The position numbers were made by a program, and so were the translations under genes. From Myxococcales bacterium (GTDB lineage: Bacteria > Myxococcota_A > Polyangia > Polyangiales > Ga0077539): a DNA stretch of 41,978 nucleotides. The stretch is from positions 1 to 41,978 of the forward strand of contig JAUSAZ010000040.1 in the NCBI GenBank assembly GCA_030652255.1, given 5' to 3'. This document shows positions 32,335 to 40,593 of this stretch, one piece after another. The notes under the pieces were generated by a model. The model saw only the letters and a program-made list of their open reading frames with translations, was not told the origin of the DNA and did no database searches. How positions within the stretch are numbered: the first letter of the stretch is position 1; every line of letters starts with the position of its first letter.

Positions 32335-33237
32335 ATGAAGCAGCCGTCCGTCCAGCCGCAGGGCCCCTCGTGCATCCTCGTCGCGACGGACCTCAGCTGC
32401 AGGTGCGACCGCGCCCTCGATCGGGCGGTGCAGGCCGCCCGACGCCGCGACGCCCGGCTCGTGGTGCTCACGGTCCTCGACCCCCTGAGCGCCGCCGCCC
32501 GCGAGCGGCGATCGTACGCGCCGTCGTGGTGGCAGCTGCCCAACCTGCGCGCCGTGACCGAGCGCAGGCTGCGGGACGACCTCCCCTCGGACGTCCGCGC
32601 GTCGGTGCGCGTCGAGGAGGGCCCGGTCGTGGAGAGCATCCTGGCCGTCGCGGCGGCGGAGGGGTGCGGCCTCATCGTGACGGGCATCGCGCGCGATGAG
32701 ACCTTCGGGCGCCTCGTGCTCGGCACCACCGTCGACGCCCTCGTGCGCCGCGCCACGGTGCCGGTGCTGGTGGTGCGCGCCCGGCCGAGGGCGCCGTACC
32801 ACCGCGTCACCGTCGCCACGGATTTCTCGGCCCCCTCCCGGAGCGCCCTGGAGACCGCGCTCGGGCTCTTCCCCGACGGCAAGATCTCGGTCTTCCACGC
32901 CTTCGACGCCCCCTACGTGGGGATGTCCGGGGGCGACCGCAGCGCCGCGCTCCCGGCGCACCGGGCCTCCGCCGCCGAGCGCTGCGAGGCCTTCCTCGAC
33001 GGCGCCGATCTGCCGCCCGAGGCCCGCGGCCGCCTGCGCGTCGTGCTCGAGTACGGCCCCCCCGGCCGGGTGCTCCTCGAGTACGTGGCCGACTCCGAGG
33101 GCGACCTGATCGTCCTCGGCGCGCACGGCCGGCCGCCCCTGCTCGACCTCTTCCTCGGCAGCGTCGCCAAGCAGGTGCTCGACGAGGCGGACACCGACGT
33201 GCTGGTCGTGCGCGAGCGCCCCGTGACCGACGCGTGA
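32335..33237 (+). CDS. Tandem universal stress protein (two UspA domains)
   Basis: A 300-aa protein with two UspA domains (about 13-150 and 158-298). The second has the full ATP-binding pattern G-x2-G-x9-G-S (GAHGRPPLLDLFLGS); the first has a weaker version (GIARDETFGRLVLGT). UspA proteins bind ATP or AMP and support survival under stress. It is followed 73 nt later by the KefB/C-type antiporter; Usp domains often regulate transporters, so a regulatory link is plausible. The start ATG 32335 follows GGGTAGCACCTCG. Confidence 0.9.
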   Translation: MKQPSVQPQGPSCILVATDLSCRCDRALDRAVQAARRRDARLVVLTVLDPLSAAARERRSYAPSWWQLPNLRAVTERRLRDDLPSDVRASVRVEEGPVVESILAVAAAEGCGLIVTGIARDETFGRLVLGTTVDALVRRATVPVLVVRARPRAPYHRVTVATDFSAPSRSALETALGLFPDGKISVFHAFDAPYVGMSGGDRSAALPAHRASAAERCEAFLDGADLPPEARGRLRVVLEYGPPGRVLLEYVADSEGDLIVLGAHGRPPLLDLFLGSVAKQVLDEADTDVLVVRERPVTDA

Positions 33238-33310
33238 CGCCGATGCGCTCTCCTCTGAGCCCGCCGGAGCCTCCGCGCGACCCAGGCCCCGACGTCGCCG
33301 AGGTCGGCTG

Positions 33311-34978
33311 ATGGAGCACGGCGGGATCCTCGCCCACCTCATCACGGCCCTCGGCGCGGCGCTCGTCGGGGCCGCGGTCGCGCTCCGGCTGCGGCAGCCC
33401 TTGATCCTCGGGTACATCCTCGCGGGCGTCGCGATCGGCCCCTTCACCCCGGGCGTCATGGGCGACTCGGCGGCGATCACCGAGCTCGCCGAGGTGGGCA
33501 TCGTCTTCCTGATGTTCGTCATCGGGATGCAGCTCTCGCTGCGCGAGCTCGTGCGCGTCGGCAAGGTCGCCGTGGTCGGCGCGCTCGCGCAGGTCGTCGT
33601 GACCATCGGGCTCGGCTACCTGGTGGGGCGGGCGCTCGGCTGGAGCGGCCTCCAGGCGTACGCCTTCGGCGCGGTGGTCTCCAACTCCTCGAGCACGGTG
33701 CTCGGCAAGCTCCTCTCCGACCGCGGCGAGCTCGACAGCCGCCACGCGCAGCTCGGCCTGGCGTGGTCGTCGGTGCAGGACATCTCCAGCGTCATCATCG
33801 TGGCGGTCCTCACCTTCGCGTCCCCCGACTCTCGCGCGGTCGGGCCGCTCCTCGGCAAGGCGGCGCTCTTCTTCTTCGTGGTCGTCCCCCTCTCCTTCTG
33901 GGTGCTGCCGTGGGTGCTCCGGCGCGCGTCCGCGTCCCGCAGCCGGGAGTTCTTCTCGCTCGCCGTGATCACCGTCGCGCTCGCGATGGCGGGCGGGGCC
34001 GCGGTGCTCGGCGTGTCCCTCGCGCTCGGCGCCTTCCTCACCGGCGTGGTCGTGGGCGAGTCCGACCTCGCGCACCGCGTCCTGGGCGACGCGACCCCGA
34101 TCCGCGACGTCTTCTCCGGGATCTTCTTCGTCTCGATCGGGATGCTCCTCGACCCGCGCTTCCTCGTCGACTCCTGGGCGCTCGTGCTCCTCACGGTCGC
34201 GATGATCGTCGTCGTCAAGGGCGTGGTGACGGCCGCGATCGCCCGGTGGCTCGGCTGCTCCTCGCGGCTGGCGGTGCTGCTCGGGGTGGGCCTCGCGCAG
34301 TCGGCGGAGTTCTCCTTCCTGCTGGCGCGCATCGGGCTCGCGCAGGGCGCGCTGACGACGACGATCTTCAACCTCCTGCTCACCGCGACGGTGGTCACGA
34401 TCATGCTCTCGCCCCTCGTCCTCAACGCGGCGCCCGCCCTGCTGCGCGTCGTCCGGGCGGGCCGCCCGGCGCTCGACGACGACGACGCCGCGGCGCGCCT
34501 CCCGGCCCTCTCCGGGCACGCCATCGTCTGCGGGTACGGCCGCGTCGGCAGCATCGTCTGCGCGCTCCTGGAGCGGCACCAGCGGCCCTTCGTGGTCATC
34601 GAGGAAGACCTGCGCATCGTCGAGTCGCTGCGCGCGCGGGGGGTCACGGTGGTGTGGGGCGACGCGGGCCTGCCCTCGGTGCTCGACCGGGCGCACCTCC
34701 GCGCGGCGAGCCTGCTCATCCTGTGCATGCCCGAGCGGATGGCCGCGCGCCGCGCCCTCGGATACGCGCGCGAGCTGAGCGCGACCATCGCGGTCCTCGC
34801 GCGGACGCACAGCGACGAGGACCGGAGGTTCCTCCAGGCGATGGGGGCGCAGGAGGCCGTGGTCGGGGAGCTCGAGCTCGCCTTCGAGCTGGGCCGCGCC
34901 GCACTGGAGCGCATGGAGCTCGCGAGCGTCGACATCGAGCAGAGCATCGAGGAGGCGCGCCGCGGCGCCGTCCTGTGA
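33311..34978 (+). CDS. KefB/KefC-type CPA2 monovalent cation:proton antiporter with RCK domain
   Basis: A 555-aa protein with an N-terminal Na+/H+ exchanger membrane domain (about 10-13 segments over residues 8-385), including VFLMFVIGMQLSL and AFGAVVSNSSSTVLGKL. Then comes a cytosolic TrkA-N/RCK domain from about residue 403 (HAIVCGYGRVGS, the NAD-binding GxGxxG). The C-terminal part shows EAVVGELELAFELG. This matches the KefB/KefC/YbaL family, which exports K+ under control of nucleotides or glutathione adducts. No KefF/KefG partner is seen nearby. Confidence 0.93.
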   Translation: MEHGGILAHLITALGAALVGAAVALRLRQPLILGYILAGVAIGPFTPGVMGDSAAITELAEVGIVFLMFVIGMQLSLRELVRVGKVAVVGALAQVVVTIGLGYLVGRALGWSGLQAYAFGAVVSNSSSTVLGKLLSDRGELDSRHAQLGLAWSSVQDISSVIIVAVLTFASPDSRAVGPLLGKAALFFFVVVPLSFWVLPWVLRRASASRSREFFSLAVITVALAMAGGAAVLGVSLALGAFLTGVVVGESDLAHRVLGDATPIRDVFSGIFFVSIGMLLDPRFLVDSWALVLLTVAMIVVVKGVVTAAIARWLGCSSRLAVLLGVGLAQSAEFSFLLARIGLAQGALTTTIFNLLLTATVVTIMLSPLVLNAAPALLRVVRAGRPALDDDDAAARLPALSGHAIVCGYGRVGSIVCALLERHQRPFVVIEEDLRIVESLRARGVTVVWGDAGLPSVLDRAHLRAASLLILCMPERMAARRALGYARELSATIAVLARTHSDEDRRFLQAMGAQEAVVGELELAFELGRAALERMELASVDIEQSIEEARRGAVL

Positions 34979-34979
34979 C

Positions 34980-35127
34980 CCGCCGAGGCCCATGGCCGTC
35001 GACCGGGGGCCGCGCGCGACGAGCCTCGCACCCAGCGGTGGCGCCCCTCGCGCTCCGCCGCCGCGCCCGTGAGCGCCGGGACCAGCACCACGAGGATGAG
35101 GCAGGTGAAGCCGCGGAGGAACTCCAT
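34980..35127 (-). pseudogene. Orphan 5' end of an exported protein (remnant)
   Basis: From ATG 35127 the peptide reads MEFLRGFTCLILVVLVPALT, a good signal peptide, followed by about 12 more residues. Third positions are all G or C for some 30 codons, as in real genes. It then drifts into Arg/Pro-rich sequence and on into the antisense of the antiporter gene, with no domain. A possible -10-like TAGACT lies just upstream. The rest of the gene seems lost. Confidence 0.3.
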
Positions 35128-35400
35128 GCCAGACGAGTCTATTCACCCGAGCGCGTCCGATGGCCCGCGCGCCGACCGTCCACCCGCGACCTCCGACCGC
35201 TCGCCTCGGTCTCGCAGGATCCCGAGGGCCGAGGTGTCCTCCACAGCGTTCATGGGGTTGCAGGCCCGCAGGGCCGTCCCGGGTTCAGTGCGCGGCGACG
35301 GGCGCGGTGACGCCTGCTCCGACTCCCAGCAGAGCTGCGTAGGTGCGATCGACGGCGACGGGGTGCGAGGGCGAAGTCCTTCAGTCGCCGGCCACGAGAC

Positions 35401-35560
35401 CTTCGCGACGGCCCGCTCGCGCTCCGTCGCCTGCGCCTGGAGACGCCGGGCCCGGTGAAGACCGTGCGGCGGACCGTCACCATGGCGCCGAGCGGCGGGA
35501 CCCGCGTGGCGCTCATCGAGCGGCGGCGACCGACGCGGCGGCCGGAGGCGACGGCCTGAC
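35401..35560 (+). pseudogene. Orphan 3' end of an unknown protein (remnant)
   Basis: A reading frame ending TGA at 35560 encodes LRLETPGPVKTVRRTVTMAP and SGGTRVALIERRRP with almost all G/C third positions. No start codon with a plausible N-terminus is found; the frame is open only back to 35311. The strand-rich end resembles the tail of a PEGA-like or surface domain, but that is uncertain. It is probably the remains of a gene whose 5' part was lost. Confidence 0.25.
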
Positions 35561-35632
35561 CGGTGCGGACGACGTGCGTGGTTGACGAGCACGGCGCGGT
35601 CGATCGCGCCGCGGGACCGCGTCCGCCGGCAC

Positions 35633-37438
35633 TCAGGAACCGGAGCCCTCGACGATCTCCCGAAGCGGCGCTGCGGCGATCCCCGACGCGCCGCCGGGGA
35701 AGACCCCCGTTCGCGTGACGCGATACACGCCGTTCGAGCGCGCGAAGGTGACGCAGAGGTCCGCGAAGCCGTCACCGTTCACATCGCCTGGGCCGAGCAA
35801 CGGACCTCCGGGTCCGTCTCCCACGATCTCCTCGGTGATGACCCGCCGCGGCGTCGCGGCGACTCCGCTCGCCCCCCCGTGGAACACCTGCGCGGACATG
35901 GCGGCCTCGTGGCCCGCGGACGCCCGGATCGTCGCGCCCACCGCGAGCTCCGCGTAGCCGTCTCCATCCGCGTCCCTGACCCACGCGAGGTCGCGGCCGA
36001 ACCCGCTACAGGCCGCGCCGCCCTCGATGACCCGCAGCGGCGCTTCTACGACCCCTTCGGCGCTCCCCCTGAACACGCTCACGGTCCCCGAGGGCGCGCG
36101 CCCGGCGGGTCCCGCATCGGGGGCTCCGACGGCGAGGTCCGCGTAGCCGTCGCCGTCGCCGTCCCCAGCGCCCGCGACGGAGCCTCCGAAGCTCCAGTGC
36201 CCCCGAGGTCCCTGGATCTCCCGGTGCGGCGTCGTCGAGAGCCCCGACGGGCCGCCGAGGAAGATCCGCACCGCGCCGACGCTCGAGCGTGACACCGCGA
36301 GCGCCCCGACGGCGACGTCGCCGAACCCGTCTCCGTTGACGTCTCCAGCGCCCGCGACGGCGCGTCCTAGGCTCTCTCGCGCGCGGGTTCCCTCCTGCTC
36401 CCACTGAGGGGCCGCGGCGATGCCCGTCGACCCGCCGTAGTAGACCCGCACGATCCCCGCGAGCTCGCGCCCGCGCGGAGAGGCGGTCGTCGCAGCGACG
36501 AGCACGTCCGCGTAGCCGTCGCCGTTCACGTCGCCAGCGCCCGCGACCCCGCCGCCGACGCACGCGCCGGGCTCCGTCTCCCCGAGCACCCGCTGCGGCG
36601 TCGTCGAGAGCCCCGCAGGCCCGCCCAGGAACACGCTCGCCGTGCCCGTGCAGGTGCCCACCCGGCCCGCGCCGTCGCCGTCGTCGTCGGCCTCCCCCCA
36701 CCCGACGACCACGTCGCCGTAGCCGTCTCCGTTGACGTCTCCGGCGCTCGCGACCCCCAGGCTCGCGCGGTCCCCCGACTCCCACCCCTCGATCACCTGC
36801 GGAGGCGCCGCCGACGTCCCCGACGCGCCGCCGAACGACACGCTCACCCGGTAGACGTACGCGCCGTTGCGCTCCTCGTACCTCGGGCCCGACACCACCA
36901 CGTCATCGAAGCCGTCACCGTTGATGTCGCTGCGCGGGTTGAAGCTCGTGTCGACGGCCGCGGCGCGCGCGGGCACATGGAAGCTCCACGTCGCGCCGTG
37001 GGCCTGCCCCGCTTCGCCGCCGCGCCTCCCGCGAGCCCGCCAGAACACCGCACGGCCCGCCGGGAGGTCCGTCCCCGGCCTCGCGCTGGTCCCTCGCACC
37101 GTCAGCGTCTCGATCACCCTGGCGCACGCCCGGTCGTGGCAGAGCTCGACCACCGCCCCGTCCGCCGACGGCGGGAGCGTCCAGCGCAGCGTCGGCCTCC
37201 GCTGTGTCACGTCCCCGAGCGAGGTCGGCGCGACCAGCCTCGGCGCGTCCACCTGCGATGCGCCCGGAGCGATGGCGACCTGAGCCTCCGTCGTCGCGCG
37301 GGTCGTCGCTGCGCTGGACGCGACCGTCGGCGGGGTCATCCCACGCGGCCCCGCGCACCGTGTGGCCCCCAGCATCGCCGCTGCGACGAGCGCAGCGCGC
37401 GTGGCGGCGTTCCGTTGGCGCTGCTCTCGCTTCTTCAT
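35633..37438 (-). CDS. FG-GAP repeat exported protein (paralog of 186-2300)
   Basis: A 601-aa protein with a basic N-terminus and hydrophobic stretch (ATRAALVAAAMLGA) that fits an export signal; no good lipobox is visible. A Thr/Ala-rich linker follows, then a domain paralogous to the first gene of the window (QRRPTLRWTLP, ELCHDRAC, AVFWRARGRRG). Seven FG-GAP-type repeats follow, with motifs such as AGDVNGDGYADVLVAA and AGDVNGDGFGDVAVGA, in which the DxDG residues bind calcium in integrins. The last repeat ends just after PLREIVEGSGS. It probably forms a propeller at the cell surface. It is divergent from the methyltransferase gene. Confidence 0.87.
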   Translation of the reverse strand: MKKREQRQRNAATRAALVAAAMLGATRCAGPRGMTPPTVASSAATTRATTEAQVAIAPGASQVDAPRLVAPTSLGDVTQRRPTLRWTLPPSADGAVVELCHDRACARVIETLTVRGTSARPGTDLPAGRAVFWRARGRRGGEAGQAHGATWSFHVPARAAAVDTSFNPRSDINGDGFDDVVVSGPRYEERNGAYVYRVSVSFGGASGTSAAPPQVIEGWESGDRASLGVASAGDVNGDGYGDVVVGWGEADDDGDGAGRVGTCTGTASVFLGGPAGLSTTPQRVLGETEPGACVGGGVAGAGDVNGDGYADVLVAATTASPRGRELAGIVRVYYGGSTGIAAAPQWEQEGTRARESLGRAVAGAGDVNGDGFGDVAVGALAVSRSSVGAVRIFLGGPSGLSTTPHREIQGPRGHWSFGGSVAGAGDGDGDGYADLAVGAPDAGPAGRAPSGTVSVFRGSAEGVVEAPLRVIEGGAACSGFGRDLAWVRDADGDGYAELAVGATIRASAGHEAAMSAQVFHGGASGVAATPRRVITEEIVGDGPGGPLLGPGDVNGDGFADLCVTFARSNGVYRVTRTGVFPGGASGIAAAPLREIVEGSGS

Positions 37439-37563
37439 CGACCGATGGAATACCAGCCTCTGTCGTCGATGCCGACCCGCGGCCGGGCGCTGGGACGGCG
37501 TGGGCGCGCGGCGCCCCGCGGGTAGACAACCCCCCCGTCCGCGTGGTGCTCAATGCCCACCCC

Positions 37564-38325
37564 ATGGACCGCGCGAAGTTCTCCGCCATCGCCTTCACCG
37601 ACCACGACGTGTGCAGCCCCATCGACGGCCGCCGGCTCGACGAGCTCATCGCGCTGCTCGGGCTCCCGCCGGGCGCGCGGGTGCTCGACCTTGGCTGCGG
37701 CAAGGGGGAGATCCTGCGGCGGGTGCTCGCCCGCTACGGCGCCCACGGGGTCGGCGTCGACCGCTCCGCCCCGCTGCTGGCCGAGGCGCGCGCCCGCCTC
37801 GCGGCGCTGCCCCCGCCCGCCACCGCGGCGCTGCACGAGCGGGCCATCGAGGACTTCACCGAGGGCCTCGGCACCTTCGACCTGGTGATGAACGTCGGCG
37901 CCATCCCCGACGGTGGATACCGCGCGATGCTGCGGAGCATGACGGCGTGGGTACGACCGGGGGGGATGCTGCTGGTGGGCGAGGGGTACTGGGCGCGCGA
38001 GCCCGCCGCGGAGTACCTGGAGGCCTTCGGGGTGCCGCGCGAGCACTACGGGACACACGCCGACAACGTCTTCGGCGCGATGGAGGAGGGGCTCATCGCC
38101 CGCTACGCGATGACCAGCAGCGCCGACGAGTGGGACCACTTCGAGGGCCGCTACGCCAACGCCGTCGAGCGCTACGTGGCGGCGCACCCGGACGACCCCG
38201 ACGCGCCCGCGATGAAGGCGCGCATCACCCGGTGGCGGGAGATCTACCTGCGCTGGGGCCGCGACACCCTGGGCTTCGGGACGTACCTCTTCGCGACCGC
38301 CGCGGGCCACACGACCCACGGGTGA
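37564..38325 (+). CDS. Class I SAM-dependent methyltransferase
   Basis: A 253-aa methyltransferase. The SAM-binding motif I VLDLGCGKGE is at 40-49, followed by GVGVDRSAPLL (motif II-like acidic residue), then FDLVMNVGAIPDGG and a motif with WVRPGGMLLVGEGYW, in the standard order. The C-terminal third (HADNVFGAMEEGLIARYAM) probably shapes the substrate pocket. Substrate unknown. ATG 37564 is used; a GTG 21 nt upstream is possible. It is convergent with the radical SAM gene at 38354-39382, so the two are not in one operon. Confidence 0.9.
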   Translation: MDRAKFSAIAFTDHDVCSPIDGRRLDELIALLGLPPGARVLDLGCGKGEILRRVLARYGAHGVGVDRSAPLLAEARARLAALPPPATAALHERAIEDFTEGLGTFDLVMNVGAIPDGGYRAMLRSMTAWVRPGGMLLVGEGYWAREPAAEYLEAFGVPREHYGTHADNVFGAMEEGLIARYAMTSSADEWDHFEGRYANAVERYVAAHPDDPDAPAMKARITRWREIYLRWGRDTLGFGTYLFATAAGHTTHG

Positions 38326-38353
38326 GCGCTGCGGGTCCTCCGCGCCGACTGGA

Positions 38354-39382
38354 TCAGAGCACCGGGAGGGCGCGGGGGTTTGCGGTGCCGTCGAGGCCGA
38401 AGCCCGCGGCGCGGGCGCAGCCGGGCTGCTCGGCCGGGGAGGCGAGGGCGTCGCGCTCGTCGCGCCAGACGCGCAGCACGTCGTCGGCGCTGGCGACGGC
38501 GAAGGACCGGTGGTGGAAGCTGCACGCGCTCATGCGCCGGTCGCTGGTGAGCACCACGAACTCCCGCCCCGCCGCGCACGGCCTCGTGCCGAAGAGCTGC
38601 GGGACGGCCTCCATGCGCTCGCCCCAGCACACGTCGAGCTTCACCCGGCCTCTGCCCCCGAGCGCGCGGGAGAGCAGGGCGACGCGGGCGGCGAGCGCGT
38701 CGGACTGCGCGCGGGAGAGGTGCATCGCGGGGTCGCGCCCGTTGTAGGAGAGCAGGAGGAGGTCGCGGCAGCCGCGGTGGACGAGGTCGAGCGCGACGGC
38801 CTCCACGGAGGCGAGCCGCGCGGGCGTGACCAGCCAGTTGACGCCGAAGCGCAAGCCAGATGCGGCGAGCCGCGCGAGCAGCGGGCGGTGCTCGACGTCG
38901 TCGTAGACCGAGAGGCGGAGCTGCGCGACGCACGGCGCGAGCTCGCGGAGGACAGCGTCGGTGAGGAGCGTGCCGTTGGTGGTGAGGCTCACCGCGAGCC
39001 CGGTCTCGTCGTGGAGGCGGCGCACCAGGGAGGCGAAGCCCTTGAAGGCGAGCGGCTCGCCGCCGCCGAAGGCCACCTCCAGCACGCCGCGCGCGGACAG
39101 CTCGGAGAGCAGCGCGAAGGCGCCGTCGGCGCTCCAGGCGCTCGCGGCGGAGGCGTCGCGCGAGCAGAAGGCGCACGCGAGGTTGCACGCGTTGGTGATG
39201 GCGAACTGCACCACGCGAGGGACGCGCATCCGCAGCCCGACGGTCTCGGGCCCGTCGCACACGGCGGTGAGCCCGGTGCGCCGGTCGAAGAGCAGCAGGG
39301 CGTCGTCGAGCGCGAAGCGACGCATGCTCGCGAGCGCGGCCGGGACCTCGACCAGGGCGGCGTCGTCGTCGGAGGGCTGCAT
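38354..39382 (-). CDS. Radical SAM protein with a possible PqqD-like N-terminus and SPASM-like C-terminus
   Basis: A 342-aa radical SAM enzyme. The 4Fe-4S motif CNLACAFC (C66, C70, C73) and the GGGEPLAFKG SAM-binding loop are clear. Residues about 15-50 (RFALDDALLLFDRRTGLTAV) have the strand pattern of a PqqD-like peptide-recognition domain. The C-terminal cysteines C252, C269, C287 and C322 could bind an auxiliary cluster as in SPASM/twitch enzymes, although the pattern is short. That combination is typical of enzymes that modify ribosomal peptides. A 35-codon ORF lies 15 nt upstream on the same strand. The peptide-maturase idea is inference. Confidence 0.85.
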   Translation of the reverse strand: MQPSDDDAALVEVPAALASMRRFALDDALLLFDRRTGLTAVCDGPETVGLRMRVPRVVQFAITNACNLACAFCSRDASAASAWSADGAFALLSELSARGVLEVAFGGGEPLAFKGFASLVRRLHDETGLAVSLTTNGTLLTDAVLRELAPCVAQLRLSVYDDVEHRPLLARLAASGLRFGVNWLVTPARLASVEAVALDLVHRGCRDLLLLSYNGRDPAMHLSRAQSDALAARVALLSRALGGRGRVKLDVCWGERMEAVPQLFGTRPCAAGREFVVLTSDRRMSACSFHHRSFAVASADDVLRVWRDERDALASPAEQPGCARAAGFGLDGTANPRALPVL

Positions 39383-39397
39383 CGCGGCGCGATGGTG

Positions 39398-39505
39398 TCA
39401 CCCGCGGGCGACGGTCACCACGTGCCAGCGCCGCGGTCGCCGAGTACCCACGATGTAGGTCCAGGTGTTCTCGGGTCTCGATGGGGGTGTAGGCCATGGA
39501 ACCAT
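39398..39505 (-). CDS. 35-aa ORF upstream of the radical SAM gene, candidate precursor peptide
   Basis: Reads MVPWPTPPSRPENTWTY at the start and RRPRRWHVVTVARG at the end. Its stop is 15 nt before the radical SAM start. A GGAG lies 8 nt before its ATG. Codons in the second half have nearly all G/C third positions. It contains three Trp and one Tyr, residues often modified in RiPPs. It could instead be a chance ORF or a gene remnant. Confidence 0.35.
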   Translation of the reverse strand: MVPWPTPPSRPENTWTYIVGTRRPRRWHVVTVARG

Positions 39506-39820
39506 GGCGACCGCTCCATACCGTGGCGCGCGCAAACATAGCCTGGCCCCGCGTCGGCTGCGGAGCGCTGGCGATGCGCTGTAGAGGCTTCACATCGGAC
39601 AGCGACGCGGAGTCGCGAGGGAGCGCCCCTGCTTTTGCGCCCGCGAAGCCTTCGTGTGCCGTGGGATCGCGTCGTCGATCGGGGGCCTCCGGGGGTTGGC
39701 ACCGTTCTTCCAATAGCCCTCTCCGAGCCCGACGGCCTCCTCTGGGGGAGCGCCGATCCCGCGAAGTCTGCGACGCCCTGCACCGGGCGATCGCGCATCC
39801 ACGCACGGAGACAAGCAGCC
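39506..39820. other. Intergenic region before the sigma factor gene
   Basis: No gene seen. At 39493-39508, overlapping the start of the small ORF, is a perfect palindrome: GCCATGG, two A, CCATGGC; it could be an operator. Longer frames that run through here upstream of ATG 39821 lack normal codon use. Confidence 0.4.
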
Positions 39821-40567
39821 ATGTTCAACGACTCCTCGCTCTCTTCCTCCAACGGCCTCGATTGCACCGAGACCCGGGTCGAGCCGCAGGGGCAGTCGCG
39901 GGAGCAGCTGACGGACGCGCTGGCTCGCCGGTACCTCGTGCGGGTCATCGCCCACGCCAAGCGCCTCGCCCGCCGCCTCCCGGCGCACATCTCCCTCAAC
40001 GACCTCATCAGCGCCGGGATGCTCGGCGTGGTCGAGGGCTTCCTGCGCTACGACCCGTGCCGCGCCGAGACCCTCGACGCCTTCCTCGACCACCGCATCC
40101 GCGGCGCGCTCCTCGACGAGCTCCGCCGCAACGACCCCCTGACCCGCGCCCAGCGCGGCTTCGCCCGGCAGCTCGGTCGCGCGAGCCGCGAGGCGTCCGC
40201 CCGGGGCGAGGCCTCCGAGAGCTCGCTCGCCAGCATCCTCGGGCTCAGCCTCTCCGACCTCCGCGAGAAGGTGTCGCAGGTCTCCACGGCGACGGCGCTG
40301 CAGGCGACGGGTCACGGCCAGGGCGCCGAGGACGCCCCGGACCACGGCCTCGCCCCGGACGCGGCCCTCGACGCCCGCCAGCGCCAGGCGCAGCTCCTCC
40401 AGGCGGCGGCGACGCTGCCCGAGCGCGAGCGCGAGATCATCACGCTCTACTACGAGGAGGGCGAGAGCCTCCGCGAGATCGGCGTCCGCCTGGGCGTCTC
40501 GGAGTCGCGGGTGTCGCAGCTCCACTCCCGGGCGATCCAGCGCATGCGCGCCACGCTCTCGGTCTGA
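39821..40567 (+). CDS. FliA/WhiG-like alternative sigma factor (sigma-70 family group 3)
   Basis: A 248-aa sigma factor. Region 2 (about 37-107) includes ARRLPAHISLNDLISAGMLG and DHRIRGALLDELRRNDP, close to the FliA/WhiG pattern. Region 3 follows with KVSQVSTATALQA-like spacing, and region 4 (about 190-248) has LPEREREIITLYYEEGESLR and a helix-turn-helix (IGVRLGVSESRVSQLHSRAI). The start ATG 39821 follows ACGGAGACAAGCAGCC. A Ser/Thr kinase gene begins 26 nt downstream, so the two are probably cotranscribed and functionally linked. No flagellar genes are in this window. Confidence 0.93.
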   Translation: MFNDSSLSSSNGLDCTETRVEPQGQSREQLTDALARRYLVRVIAHAKRLARRLPAHISLNDLISAGMLGVVEGFLRYDPCRAETLDAFLDHRIRGALLDELRRNDPLTRAQRGFARQLGRASREASARGEASESSLASILGLSLSDLREKVSQVSTATALQATGHGQGAEDAPDHGLAPDAALDARQRQAQLLQAAATLPEREREIITLYYEEGESLREIGVRLGVSESRVSQLHSRAIQRMRATLSV

Positions 40568-40593
40568 TCGGAAGCACGCAGGAGGTTCGAGCC

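Larger units (their letters stand above)
34979..35632. other. 654-bp gene-poor stretch with apparent gene remnants
   Basis: No complete gene is supported here. Two pieces look coding by their G/C third positions: a signal-peptide-like start on the minus strand and a C-terminus-like stretch on the plus strand (listed separately). The rest (about 35128-35400) has no reading frame with normal codon use on either strand, so the block appears to be a decayed region between the antiporter and the FG-GAP gene. Confidence 0.5.

Noticed and set aside
35143..35775. A 210-codon minus-strand frame across the gene-poor patch
   Set aside because: Arg/Ser-rich with no strand or domain pattern and no normal third-position bias.
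39496..40593. N-terminal extension of the kinase through the sigma factor region
   Set aside because: It is an antiphase frame of the sigma factor gene; ATG 40594 follows GGAGG.
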